From positions 24,085,501 to 24,149,500 of the forward strand of contig NC_088099.1 of NCBI RefSeq assembly GCF_036370855.1: DNA of 64,000 nucleotides. Direction: 5' to 3'. Source of the stretch: Dromaius novaehollandiae (taxonomy: Eukaryota > Chordata > Aves > Casuariiformes > Dromaiidae). Of this stretch, positions 22,771 through 34,770 are shown in pieces. The notes below the pieces were generated by a model that worked only from the letters and a program-made list of their open reading frames with translations, was not told the DNA's origin and searched no databases. The stretch's first letter is position 1. Each line of letters opens with the position of its first letter. A program made the position numbers and the translations under genes.

Positions 22771-23912
22771 GTCGGTGCGGGAAGGGCGGCGGGACCGGCC
22801 CGCTTTGTGCGACGGCCCCCGGGGTGGCGGGGCTGCATTGTGCAGGCGGCGGCAAAGTTGGGGGTCGCGACGAGGCCGGGGGTGGAGGGCAGCGATGCGT
22901 GACCCCCCCGCTGCCCCCCGCCTAGAGCCGCGCTGGAGCTGGCACCCCGCCGGCGGGGGCATGGAGGGGGCAGCGCCGCGGCTGAACCACCCCCCCCGCC
23001 GGCGGTACAGGCTGCCCCGACCCGCGGGGAAGGCGGGTGCAGCCCCGGGGAGCTTTTGTTAACGGAAGGGGCAGGGGCTGCCGCCGGCCTCATTGTGCTG
23101 CCCCCTCCCTCCGCGCCGCCGGAGCTGTTGCATTGCGTCCCTGCTCCGCCGGCAGCCCCGCTCCCCCGCCCGCGCCTGCCGCAGGGCCCGAAGCCGCGGT
23201 GAGGGGCGGGCCGCGGGGGCACCCGGCGGCGGCGCGGCCCCCCGGGCCGGCGGCGCGGCGCCCCGGGAAGTTCGCGGCCCTCGGCGGGGCCTTTTGTTCG
23301 GCGCCGCGGGCTCCCGCGCCGCGCTGGGCGCCCGTCACCGAGGCGGCAGGGCCCGGCGGCCTTCCTGCGGCCGCCGCGGGGCAGCGGGGAGACAGGCGGC
23401 CCGCGGGGCGCCGCCGCGCTGCCCTCCTCGGCGGCGCCCCCGCGCCTCGGGCAGCTCCTGGCCGCCGCGGGCGGCTCGGCCCCCCCGGGCCCGCGGTGCG
23501 GCGCGGTCTCGGCGCCGGGTGCACCTGCCCGTGCCCCGGGGGGCGGCGCGGCCCTCGGCGCAGCTCCTCCCGCGAGGCGCGGGGGGATGCCGCGACCGGC
23601 GGCCGAAAACTCTGTCCGCCGAGTGGCAGGTACCGTGCTGGAGAAAACACGTCTTCGGTGCGGGCAGCATCAGCCGCGCAGCTCACGTCGTGGAGTGGCT
23701 AACGGTGCCGTCGGGGGCGGAGAGACCTGGACCCGCTTAGCCTTCGCGGCGGGGCGAGCGATGCTCCCCCGCTCCGCTCCGCTCCGCTCCGCTCCGGGCG
23801 GCAGGGAGGTGCGCCGGGCACTGAGCGCGCCTGCCCCCTTTGCTCTGAGCTCGCTCCCTTGGGAACCCGTCAGTAAGTGGTGCGTCTCATACAAAAAGAA
23901 GGAAAGCGTTTA
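22771..23912 (+). other. CpG-rich start of the putative first intron
   Basis: GC-rich sequence after the candidate exon. It contains two further possible donors on the plus strand, GGCAG|GTACCG at 23629/23630 and GTCA|GTAAGT at 23872/23873. They could end alternative first exons from other initiation sites within the island. Long open frames on both strands reflect composition. No protein feature was recognised. Confidence 0.4.
23771..23796. repeat. (GCTCC)5 pentanucleotide repeat
   Basis: Five perfect GCTCC units plus one base, at the downstream edge of the CpG island. Confidence 0.95.
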
Positions 23913-24763
23913 GGTTGCAAAAGATCATTCTGCTTCAAGTAACCTGGTCTTGGCTCCTTCTTCCACCGTTGCATTCGTGGTGCGCTATGATCTGTGTGGG
24001 CCTGCGTCATCATACCGAGTGTTCAAGAAGTATCGCTGTATTGAGCAAAACCTGCTACACTAGGTAATCTGATGTCAAATTTATGTTCTGTGCTGGTCTT
24101 TTCTAAGGACAAAATGAGAGCAGTTATGGAATGAGAAGTACTAAACTGTGACTTGGGGGCCCTGAAACTCAGCGTACGGAATTTGTTGATAGGTATGCCA
24201 GAAAAAAACAGAGCTGTGTTCTTCCCTTGAAGCTGGCACTTCAGATATCAAGATATCAAATGCTATTGTAACTTCTGTAATCATACGGAAAATCTCTTTT
24301 GTATACATGATGAAAATGGGAGGTATCAGCAGAATTAGTGCCTTTTGACTGCCCTATCTCATCTTTATTGTCAAGCTGAATTCATTGCATCTGGAAAGAC
24401 TGACTTGTCTCCATAGCTGTTACATCCTCATCAAACCTTGATCGCCAATGATTTAAGTAATAGCAGTCATGTCAGGGAGTAGAGAACACTTATAGAATGG
24501 TCTAATTTTATCTTCAGTGTATGAACATCTGAGAGTTTTCATAGATAGCACCATTTTCCAAACTCTGATTGCTAGCCCAGTCTTTACCCTTTGGATATGT
24601 ACGTTGGTGAATGGATATGTAGAGCTAGTCTAGTATTAAAGTGTATTCTGTTCAGCCCTGATCACTCATTACCAACTATGTAGCCTGAGTCTCTTTTTGC
24701 AAGTTTGTGCGATACAAGATTGTAGTCTTGAATACATTCCTAATCATCAGGTATGCACATCTT

Positions 24764-24780
24764 GGGGGGGGGGGGGGGGG
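24764..24780. repeat. 17-G homopolymer
   Basis: An uninterrupted run of 17 G followed by AGGAGGA. It can form a G-quadruplex and is prone to length variation and sequencing error. It lies about 110 bases upstream of the decayed coding-like segment. Confidence 0.95.
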
Positions 24781-24891
24781 AGGAGGATGTCAGTGCCAGG
24801 CACATTCCTTACTTGTATACTGAGCACAGTAAGTGCTAAGTGATTATGAAACCTAAGCTGTCTTTTTTTCCTCCCTCTCTTTTCGCTGTGT

Positions 24892-25398
24892 GGTGATAGT
24901 TCTAGTGACAGGTTAAAGGCACTGCTGCCAAAGTTTAGGGACGTGTGGAGCTGACAGTCTCTCGCCTGGATGGCTATACACCCTATGTCTGGGAAGAGAC
25001 TAGTGAAGAACCAAAGGATGAGGATAAAGGTGGAGCTGAGAAAGCCAAAGAACGCCTTCAAGGAGTAATTGCTTCAACTGCAATATTTATTATTGGACAG
25101 ATTATAAGAAACTATGGTAGAAAGCTTTTGTTATGGTGGGACAGATTAATGAGACTCGATGAAGATTTTGTGTATTGCCTGTATTAACAGACCAGTGTTA
25201 AATACCATTTGGATTTGGAGCTGTTTGAACATGGGAGCTATAGTTGGTGCTCTGGTGAAGGAAGGGGTGATGAATGAGCCTTTGCACCTAGCATTTTCCT
25301 TTTTTGCTGCTCTCAGCCTTATGTTCAAATGGTTCCAACTTCAAATTCTGCTCCGCCAGGGTGATTACGCAATTCGTGAATATGCGAAGTACTGGTAA
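24892..25398 (+). pseudogene. decayed coding-like sequence with two hydrophobic segments, family unknown
   Basis: A reading frame at 24945-25187 gives ELTVSRLDGYTPYVWEETSE, then an acidic, lysine-rich stretch, then a hydrophobic segment GVIASTAIFIIGQII followed by RNYGRKLLLWW, and ends at a stop. A second frame, shifted by one base, opens around 25159 and continues to 25398. It carries NMGAIVGALVKEGV, a longer hydrophobic stretch HLAFSFFAALSLMFKWF and the polar tail LLRQGDYAIREYAKYW. The first frame also extends upstream (QVKGTAAKV) across a TAG. One stop, one frameshift and no start codon in good context suggest an intronless retrocopy of a small two-pass membrane protein. I see no poly-A tail or flanking duplication. 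It could instead be a chance open region. I do not recognise the family. Confidence 0.35.
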
Positions 25399-27168
25399 TT
25401 AATCCCTATGCTTAGCACCCTATTTAGAAAATTGGATGAGTTTGGCACACTGTTACCCTATTTGATTCATTGTGCAGATGTATTGTGGCCTGTGAAGGTG
25501 TCCTGCTGAACTGTAAGTTTCAGTAACCGGGAAAGGTTTTTTTTGTTTTGGTTCTTGTTTTTAATATGGTAAAATCTCCACACAGGTAACTTTGTTATTT
25601 TTTGTGAATGTGGATGTTTAGTGCCCCAGTGATGAAGCTGTTACAAGTACATGAAGGTATTTTTAGGAATGGGTAAGATCATGCATCTTTTCTCTAAAGC
25701 ATACTCTGTGCAACCTGACGATTCTTTCAAATGACACCTAAATTTTGTTTTTCTTTTTTTGAAAGATGTAGTTCTATCCGGTCTGCTGGAACCTGAATTG
25801 ATTTGAAGGAATGCTGAGATGAATGTTCCTGAAGTGAACATGTAGCGGCTTAAATCAAAAAACCTTAAGCTGCATTGGTGATATATCTGATGAATACAGA
25901 CAGTATGAGACTGATCATATGAACAGAAGCCTTTTAAACTGTGGCAACTGTGGTGAGGTAGGAATTTAAGAATTATATGAAGAGGTAACACTAACCCAGG
26001 GAGAATGTAAGCAAAATCTGTGTAATTTGTGAAGGGGTTACATTTCTTTGTTATCTTTAAACTTTATATTTCATAGTAAACGGTGATGATGATTCATTCT
26101 GAGATACTAGGGAGAATCTTTTAAGGGAAACCCTAGGATATTATGTTGTAATGCAGAAATACGGTATGACTTTTGTCTGATGCAGAGTGTTGTTTTTAGT
26201 TCATGTTTTCATTAGTCTTCATATCTTATTAGTTTTTAAAAACTTAGGTGACATGCAACTCAAGGACAGTTTTGTCTGTGAAAAAATATGCTCAGGAGAG
26301 CCCACTTTCATAATCATAGGATCAGATCAGACCTTATTTTTCTAATACAACAATGAGTAAAAGTTTAACTATCATTCCTTAGTCAGAATCCACAGTATCA
26401 TCTCATTCTGTGTGCGTGGAAGATAGGGGGATTGGTGCTTGAGTGCTGTTACTTGTTTTGCCTGCCTGACTGCAGACAGCCATTACATTACTTAACATTG
26501 TGAAAGCTAATTTCACAACAGTTTCAGCTGGATATTTTATGAAGACTTCTTTACTAGACAGTATCGTAACAACTGTGAAGGTACACTCTCGGTCTTGGCT
26601 TTTTTAAAGGTAGTTATCCCAAGCTTGCAATTTTAGCCTTGATGATAGATAAAGTTTGGGTGATGGAAAAAGACTTCAATTTTGCAGTGCAGATGTCATC
26701 TTGTACTGCTGCACCATCTCTTTTCAATCAGCTGCAAATTACTTAATGACCTTCAAATGCAAACATTTATTTCACTGAGGCCACAAATGGACTCGTCAGA
26801 ACAGAAACTAAATTACTCTAAAGTAATACAAAAGTTGTTGTTTTATTTTAGGGGGGAGGAAGTTGTTTGCTTAGTACTAGATAGTATTGTAAAATCTTAA
26901 TGAAGACAATGTATTTGTTCGTTTTATGTGTTATCATATCAAGATAAACACTAGATTTCTTTTTCATGTTTACCTTAAACTACTAATTCTTGCAGAAATC
27001 TAGTAACTGATTTGTCTCAAGAGCATGGCCAAATGAACAAGTGAGATGCCTAGTTTAGCTAAGGGTGTAAAATTAAAACACGTTATCTTTTTTTGATTAA
27101 TGTTTATATTCACCCTTTTGGCTTGTAATGCCTTGCACTAAGTGAGTTGACCTGGCTTATACGTAGTT

Positions 27169-27192
27169 AAGAGCACGTGCAAGAGCACGTGC
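27169..27192. promoter_or_regulatory. tandem duplicated E-box (CACGTG twice)
   Basis: The 12-mer AAGAGCACGTGC occurs twice in perfect head-to-tail order. Each copy contains the palindrome CACGTG, the core bound by bHLH-ZIP factors (MYC/MAX, USF, TFEB/MITF) and by CLOCK/BMAL1. Two sites spaced by one helical turn plus about 1.5 bases could act cooperatively. Function is inferred from the motif only. Confidence 0.4.
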
Positions 27193-27327
27193 GTACATAC
27201 TTATCAAGGGATAGCAAATTCAGATTCCCTGTGGTCTTTTGTCTGCTTGTGCCTTGAGAAGGTGTTAATTGCCGTGTGTTAGCTAACACATAGGTTAAAA
27301 CAACCACTTTTTTTCCCTCTCTCTCAC

Positions 27328-27364
27328 TATTATTATTATTATTGTTGTTGTTGTTGTTATTATT
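27328..27364. repeat. (TAT)n(TTG)n(TAT)n microsatellite
   Basis: Compound trinucleotide simple repeat. Confidence 0.9.
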
Positions 27365-30300
27365 TTACTCACCTCATACTGACACCTCTTACGGCGTGAG
27401 ACTAGAACCTGGGTTCGCAAAATTTTTAGAACAGCTGCTTTCTGTGCCAACTACTTGCCAAGTGAATGGTTTCAAATAGCAGCCCTCTCTGTATATGGGA
27501 AGTTTCTGTTAGCAATGAAATGCAGCTTTACCATATGCTTGTCAATCTAACGGGAGTATGGGTATGTGTAGATGTGTGTTGGAAAGGAGAAAGGATTGTG
27601 CTTTTAGGCTTCTTGGAAAACTTACAAAATCTTCAGTGGTTTTAGGGCATTACAGAGTAGAAATGTCACTCTGCCTACTATTATTACAGACTTCAAATTA
27701 GTTCTTTGCTCTCGTCTTCCATCAAGAAAACTGAGAGCAAGATGCATGGCAGGGAAGCTTGATGCATAGTTCACAGGTTCAAGCTCTCTGCAAGCTTTTT
27801 CTGAGCGTGTTCATTTCCTTGGATATAAGCTTTATGTGGCAGTATTCTCTTGTAGATTATATTGACTGAAAGGTACTAGCAGAAGAGGACATGCAATACA
27901 TGTAATGAAAATAACCATTAGAGGTTAAGGCAATCCCTATGCTTCGTTGTACACAGCAGTCATTAACAGCTCTTGGATCCCATAGGAGAACTGGAGGAAA
28001 TTCACTTTCCTAAATACGGCCACTTGTGCAGCACCCTCTGCCCCTGATTCCTGTCACCCTAATAATAGCTTTCCCAGAGGAGCAAAGCACATAGCAACCG
28101 CTGTTGCTTCGTGTCAGTATAGGTGTGCACGGTACCAAGCGGCTTAGCGGTATGGTTTTAATGGCATTTCTTAAAGTGTTGGTTGAGATTGGGCTTTTAG
28201 GGGCCAGTATGGTTAGAAATGACGCTTCTTTTTTTGCGTATCTCAAATTATTCCAGTACATTCAATTAGTAGTTGTGTTGTGTACCTAGAGCCCATAGTT
28301 TAGGGAGATGGTTATTTTTCCCACAGGTCAGCCAAAGGCAAACTAAATAGTCTCTCAAAAATATCTGCAACTTGATTTCAAAGTTTGTATTTTCAGTATT
28401 TCTCTTTAGTGGCTCTGACGACGATTACCTTATGCAAGCTGCAATTTTTGTAGGATTAATTTCCGTTTGCTCCAATATATATCAGCTCTGCCTTTAGATG
28501 CAAAGAAAAGCAGCTTTTGTCAGAAATATATTGTTGGTATTCTGTCTTCCCTGCAGTGGGTTTACTATACACCTGTCAGGGAGCACAAATAAGGGAGATG
28601 GGAAGCCTGTGTAAAATGGGTTGTATTTACTAGAACAAATGAGGTTAGTAATATTAAAAAGTGTTTGAAAACAAATAAATACCATGTACTTCCTGTGACT
28701 GAAAATGAGTTTCCCTTTTCTTCTTTTGATTTAATGAAATTCCGAGTCTATTCTGTCAAGTTTAAAAAAACAAACAAACAAACAAAACCCTGTAGCCACA
28801 CTTTATAAGAACGTGTTGTATACACGAAAACATTTTAGCAAATTTATATTTAGGAAATACCAAAGAAAACTGAGTGCTTTTTTCTTCAAAAATTCCAGAA
28901 ACGTTTTCTTGTAGGCTGGTTTACATTAGGGTTTTAGTTATGTAATATCTGGCTTTATGTGCATGGGTAATATGCATTATATAAATGCTTTTTAGGAACA
29001 CTAGTTTTATTGGAAACTGGAAAAATATATACATTTGTTAATACAGAGCCATAAGAATGTGAACATATTGTAATATTTCTTGCTTTTGACAAAAGCATTG
29101 AGTCTTTCACTTTAAAATATAAAAACAATTATATTTGACATAATGACATGTCTGAGACATTAAAAATACTATTTAAGTATATTTCAATGTAAAGCTGCGT
29201 TTTTCAATCCATGTAAAATGCTAGTGTTCTGGTTCAAATAATGTGAAATGTTCTGGTTCAGATACAGCCATGTCACTTTTTTGCTGCCGTGAAGAACAAC
29301 TCATTTTGAGGTGATTCAATGAAAAATTTCCTTTTTGTATGGTATTTTCTGTAAATTCGGCTCCATCTTTAACTACATGGGGGATTGGATATATTTAATC
29401 AGAACCACTGTTAATATAAAATATATTTTTGATAGACTCAGTCTCAGTGCAGGCTAGACACAAAAAATGTGAAAGCCCAATGTCAAAGCTATCTTTTCAT
29501 TGTTCCTGCTCTTGGTTCTTGAAATCATGTGAGCTGTTGCTGTCTGTGCCATGCTGTGGAGGTATCCTAGACGGTGAAATCCTGTCTTCATCCACTGTCT
29601 GTAAGAAACTCTCGTATGCCAGGATGTGAAGCCTCTCCTCGCTGCATAGGGACCTATGTATGCACCGAGTGGGAAATTCTGCTATGTTGCTTTATTGGTT
29701 ATTTTCCAGGGAGGGAGGCAAGAGCACCAAACTGTTGAGGGGGGCCCCACACAAGCCTTGCTGGACGTGGGCTGGCTCGGTGCAGGGGCCGCCGTCAGCC
29801 CCTGCGCTCTGCACTGTGGGAGCCGGGCTTTGAGGAGGCGCGGCGGCAGCTGGGGTTAGCTGGGAGGAAACGGGGTGGAGGGGAAGCGGAGGGAGAGGAA
29901 GTAGCAGCATCCTTATGGCAGGGGGGCAACAGAGCTGAATCCAGTAAGGTGCAAAATGTCTCCAGTTTTCTCAAGGACGTCCTAGCTGTGAAAGTGCTGA
30001 GGACTGCTGTACCATGTGGCAGATGTAAATAATATAATAGCAGTGTTTAACAGTACAAGGGAGCTTGCCTTGACAGTAAGTAAATGTCAAGAGAAATGAG
30101 AGGTAAAAGGTATTCCTGCTTTGCTAAAAATAGGAGACCTTCCTGCAGACCTTCTTCCTGCAGTGGTTAGTAGAGGCAATAGCAGTGATGGCAGCTCCTT
30201 TGTGTTTCATTTCACCTTTGTGTTTATCATTAGTGAAAAAACAGTGCCTTCTTTCATCATTTATAAGCAAGGGCATGTACTAATACAGCAAGTATTTTTC

Positions 30301-30650
30301 AGGTGATGTTGTGAGACTTTCTTGATGATAAAGCACCAACAACAAATAAAGGTAAATGCTGTATTTGGACTATTTCTGGAAGGAACTAAATGTGTCAGCA
30401 GCTCTGTCCAGCCCTTTCACTCACCATCACGCCAGTTGTGCAAAGTGAAAGGCTAAGATCCAAATACCTCATCTCTCAGTCTCTACTTCCTACATAGATT
30501 TCCCACGAGGGATGTGCAGTTGTCATCCAGGGTGGGATTCATCTTGCCTAAGCCAGCAGTCTGCAAGTGTAAGTGCCTACATCTTAGCTAGCTATCTTCA
30601 GTTGTTTCAGACATTTCGGATGTTCAGACATGAACGTCTAATCTTTTCAG

Positions 30651-30735
30651 CTAATGGAGTCGAGTGTAATTCCTCTCACCCGAAGAGGCACGTTTGGTCG
30701 GAAGACTTGTACCATGGACTCCGCTGGCTGCGTAG
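30651..30735 (+). other. candidate exon, phase-compatible with the signal-peptide exon
   Basis: An acceptor (AATCTTTTCAG, ending 30650) and a donor (GCGTAG|GTAGAT) bracket 85 bases that are richer in GC and CpG than the surroundings. After two bases the frame is open and reads NGVECNSSHPKRHVW and on to WLR, including an N-glycosylation sequon (NSS). Because 22677-22770 would end in phase 1, the junction codon would be G+CT (Ala) and the frame would stay open, leaving phase 2. A second frame starting with ATG at 30654 is also open. The peptide matches nothing I know, so this is only a candidate. Confidence 0.2.
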
Positions 30736-33700
30736 GTAGATCTCCCCCGACTGGTGTGGGAGCCCAGACAACGCTGTATGTGCCCCCAGTTAGTCAGACC
30801 TCAAATGTCGTAACTGAAAGTTTCATCAGCATAGCGTTACCCTCTGGCTCTGCCATCGTGCCTCCGAATATGTACACCACACAAATATATATACCACATG
30901 ACTTACACTGCAGGAACACGCGTCTTGGATGACCTGGCTTGGTTATGCGTTTCTCAACACTCAAACAAAAGTTACTGGCTATGGCACTATTTACATTTCT
31001 AAACCGTTTGTGTTTGTACTGTTACATTTATGAGTCTGAGTGCTCCCTTCCCAAGAGTAAATAAACAAAAAGAAAAGAAGGAAAGAGAAAGAAGGAAGGA
31101 GGTGTGCAGAGTTGTTTGGGCTTGTCTGCGTGGTTCTTCCACATTTTTAATTAACGTCGTATTCCCAAGATTTGATTTATTCTGGATGAAGCTGCATCGT
31201 TGCTCTCACCTTTGTGTGTTTCCTCCCTTATGGTATTTGTGTAGCTGTGTGGTCAGTCAGATCAAGGAAGTGATCCAGCTGAAAGCTCTGGTATGCACCA
31301 GTTCAATTTTCACCTCCCAGACTGGGTGCATCAGGAATTGTACAAACCCTGTTGCCGGTGTAAAGGAAGGGGCTGAGAGGAGCTGATAAAGGAGAACAGG
31401 GACTTCGCTTTATGGCAGTGTTGCCGACTGATGCAGGATTAAATTGATTGCAGAACTACAGTGTGAGATGTAGGGCAGAACATACAGCAAATTAGCTAGC
31501 GTCTGAAAAGGTGTTACACCCTGTTGCTCAAAGAAAAAGTATAAAGAATTTCTTAAACACTAATTTGCCTATAATATACAAAAAAACTGTATTAGAGCAC
31601 AGAGCAGTGAGTGCTAGGAGACTTAGTTGTGATGATTTTAGATGTTTTGAGCCACAGCTCGCTCTGTCCCTGGCCGAACAGGTTGTTGTCTCTGCGTCAG
31701 CTGCTCCAGTTCATGCCCTGTACATTAGTTTAAAGGCAGCTTCATCCACACTTTAAGCTAGTATGAACTGTGACGTGCAGCCCTCATCAGCTTTTCTACC
31801 AACTGTAGAGTGACTTAAGGGTTAGTACCTTAGTTATGTTTTCTCTGCCCTCCGAATGGCCCCAACTGGTTGGAGAGAAAATGGTGCACTTTCAAGTTGC
31901 AGGACCGAAGAAGCGTGGAGGGCGGTCCTGGGCATTTAACACAGCATCCTGATACAGTAAATCATATCAGCTAGCCGTAAACGTACGACTGGGCATAATT
32001 AGCACATGTCGCCTGATAGTGTCTGGTCACTCCTCTCTCAATTGTCAACTCAGCCTGACCGATTTCCCGCTTTCCTCCAGATAATTGCCTGCTTTCCTTA
32101 ATTATTGCACTTCTGCATTGATGTCTGCTAGATAAGCATTTCTGCTGAAAGATAAGTTTTTATTTCTTATCCCCCCCCCTTCTTCCTTCTGTCCCTGCGA
32201 CGGCCCTTTTATATCTCGGAAGGCTTGGCGTGCTTCTGCCGTGGCCTGGCAGGAAAGCCTGCTGAGGAGAGCCCCGGCAGCGTCTCGTTTCTGTCCGAGC
32301 GGGGCAGGCAGTGCTGGGAGGCGGATGGGTTGGGGGCCTCCGGAGACGCAGCTGCGGGGGGAGGCAGATGCGGGCGAGAGCGTGCAGCGGGGCGATGAAC
32401 TTGTCCGGGCACTGCATGGTGTTTGCAGGACAGGTGGCAGGGGCTCAAGATGGGAGCGCCACTTGCTGTCTTTGCTTCGCTGTAAATCATGCTCCTGGCA
32501 AGTTTGGAAACCTGCTGAGTAGTGTGCTGACCTGGACAAATATTACAGTATTTTAAAAAGCTACTTGTGGTAATAATGTTGACAGACACTGTGAAGCACA
32601 GCAATATACTTGCTCTTTTTGCTTTGCTGTTAGTACCCAGAGTATTCTTGCAACTCAGCTTATTTCAGCTGCGGGGCTGCAGTCTAGGTCCTGGCAAATA
32701 GCTTAAGTTTGAGGCAGGCTCTGGATTCATGATGTATGATTTACAGGAGCCAGGAACACAGATGTTTTACGTGAGAGCTGTATTTTCATTGTTTTGTGGA
32801 GTGGGAGGGGGAAGTGTTACTTTTTTTTCTACTATTAAAACTTTAATACGAAGAAGCTGATTTTCTTCAAAAATTAAAATTTCCTTTGTTCTCACCCAGG
32901 CCTCTCTAAGACAGGATAGCTGTTTCATTCTATAGGCTACTGTAAGTTAAGACTTTTTAGAGGAAACTATGGCATCACACTTACTTGATGTAAATATTGT
33001 TGTTAGCAATCTACATGAAAGGAGAAGTTAAAAATATACTTGCTTCAAGAGGCCCGAAGGCATTAGCAGCAAGAGCTTCTAATGGAATGAATTTCAAGTT
33101 TGCTTATTGCTGCAAGCTATTGAGTTGTAACTGCAACAGGCTTTGGAGTATTAAGCTATTAAAAGTACTTTAAAATCAGCTGTTGAAGGAAGAGAATCTT
33201 ATGTACTAAAATTCATGTTGAAAACTATTAGCTTTTCCAGACATTTGATTAGATAAGGACTTCCTTCTTTAGATCAGATATGAACAGCCATCTGCTCTGT
33301 GAAGCTTTACTTCACTGAGAACTACTTGGCGCTTGTTAGCTGTGTTCACAATCTTGCTGGAGATCTTTTAATTTGTATTTTACCTGTGTGTAGCTAGTTA
33401 GTCTGTTTTTAATGCTCTGCTTTTTTTTCTTCTTTTTTTCTTTTTCAAGCATGGTTTACTGTTGTTGCAGAGAGAGGGCTGAGCGAGCCCTCCTAGCAGA
33501 CTGTCGTTGGAAAAGGGATGGAGGCAGCGTCACGTCACTAACTACCTTTCTGCACAGAGTAATTCCTTGGGCTTTGAAGGAGTGGAGTGTTGGATAACAA
33601 TGAGTAGAGCCATTTTTGTAGCAGTGTCCATAGAAAGATAATAGTTGTTATTATGTGCAAATTAATGCATGAAGTGCATTTAAGTGAATAGTCCAAATTT

Positions 33701-34609
33701 TCAGAAATTTTCCTGTGACAAAAATTGAAAAGCTGTATACGTAAGTACTCTGGAGCAAACTCTTATGAACCAGTAATGGCCCTATAGGCTGTTCAGGAGC
33801 TGTAGAGAATCTTTGTTTACCATGGCAACCTGATTCCCTTTAAAAAGAGAAAAAGAAGAAAAAAAAAGCTTTTTAATTTCTGATGCATTCAGATGTTAGG
33901 AATCATGGCTCGGTTACCCGCTCAGAATCATCAAATATCATCTTCCATTCCCCCTAGTCTTACAGCATGGTGGAAAATATTAAAGCTCAAATTCATAGAG
34001 CTAGAATCATGCCAGACTCCTCAGGTGTTTCTTCAATCCATGTACTATTTAATCTGTATGCCCATGCCTTGCAAAATTGTGGTGAATGTAGCTTTTACAA
34101 AAAGGTATATATTGAATAGGGTGTTGATATTGAAGGGAATGCACAGCAGTGCTTCTTGAACCTGGTGCAATTTCATTGCCTTTATACTCAGTGTTACTTT
34201 GTGGCATTCTGTCTATTGCTATACAGATGAGCAGTTAGTAAGGATAGACTCTGAACAGTCCATGGTGAAAACTTTTATAGACCTGGAGGCTAGCTATAAG
34301 TAAATATTTTAGGGCAACATCAGTTTGCAGGGCTGATCATTGCTTACCTTCTGGTGTGTCTTTTTGGAGATGTTAAAGTGCAGCCTTTGTTACTCAAAAT
34401 CTTGTTAAAATTCAGAAGAGCTTTCAGCACTCCTAAGTTAGGAAGGAGATGCATTGCATTTGCTAAAGGGAATCATACTTTCTCTTGCTGAGTTGCCTGA
34501 GTTGCATCTATAAGTTGTTGTTATAGCATCTTGAATGTATAATAAAAGTTGGCCTTATCTTCCCAATTAAAAAAAAAAAAAAAAAAAGCACTCCTTGCTT
34601 GAAGAGCTC
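30736..34609. other. putative intron sequence
   Basis: No supported exon. A small GC-rich block at about 32200-32520 follows a TTTTATAT sequence and keeps frames open on both strands. It could be a minor internal CpG-rich element, but no start, splice or domain evidence makes it a gene. Confidence 0.45.
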
Positions 34610-34770
34610 ACTTTCTGACCACGGGGAGGAGGGAAAATACTTCCATTTTGTGGATGATAAACTCAGGCATACAGGGAAGGTGCCAGGGCCAAGATGTCTG
34701 GTCACTGTCTAGGTCAGAACTGGGAAGTAAACCTGGACCAGGGTCTTAATCCCAGCCATCTTTACTTTAA
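34610..34770 (-). mobile_element. MIR-type SINE remnant
   Basis: The plus strand reads TTCCATTTTGTGGATGATAA, then ACTCAGGCATACAGG, then GCCAAGATGTCTGGTCACTG, then GAACTGGGAAGTAAACCTGG, then a degenerate tail. This is the order of the complement of the MIR consensus (cattttacagatgaggaaa, ctgaggcacagag, cccaaggtcacacagctag and onward), so the element is on the minus strand. MIR is an ancient CORE-SINE shared by amniotes and long inactive. A 19-A run lies just upstream (34569-34587) and is probably unrelated. Confidence 0.8.

Larger units (their letters stand above)
21840..23800. promoter_or_regulatory. CpG island promoter region
   Basis: GC content and CpG density rise abruptly at about 21840 and stay very high until about 23800. 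Everything on either side is AT-rich and CpG-poor. No TATA box is evident. The island contains GC boxes, a YY1-like GCCATTTTG (21999-22007), a strong plus-strand splice donor at 22057/22058 and a start codon with signal-peptide coding sequence at 22677. This arrangement is typical of a broad-initiation, TATA-less vertebrate promoter directing transcription to the right. The left flank shows no exon on the minus strand, so divergent transcription is possible but unsupported. Confidence 0.9.
25399..30650. other. putative intron sequence
   Basis: AT-rich non-coding DNA with no supported exon. It holds a short TAT/TTG microsatellite at 27328-27364, an A/CAAA repeat near 28764-28787 and a 12-bp duplicated E-box at 27169-27192. 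GC-richer sequence at 29700-29910 has frames open on both strands, none recognisable. Confidence 0.5.

Noticed and set aside
21784..22962. 392-codon open frame on the minus strand across the CpG island
   Set aside because: CpG-rich DNA has few stop codons. The translation is low-complexity Arg/Pro/Ala, overlaps plus-strand frames and contains no domain.
25159..25398. Resemblance of the second hydrophobic frame to a mitochondrial complex I accessory subunit
   Set aside because: Only general layout (two membrane segments and a charged tail) is shared. No residue-level motif was convincing, so I give no name.
27385..27430. GAACCTGGGTTCG element resembling a tRNA B box
   Set aside because: No matching A box or acceptor stem. 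The match is only a short palindrome.
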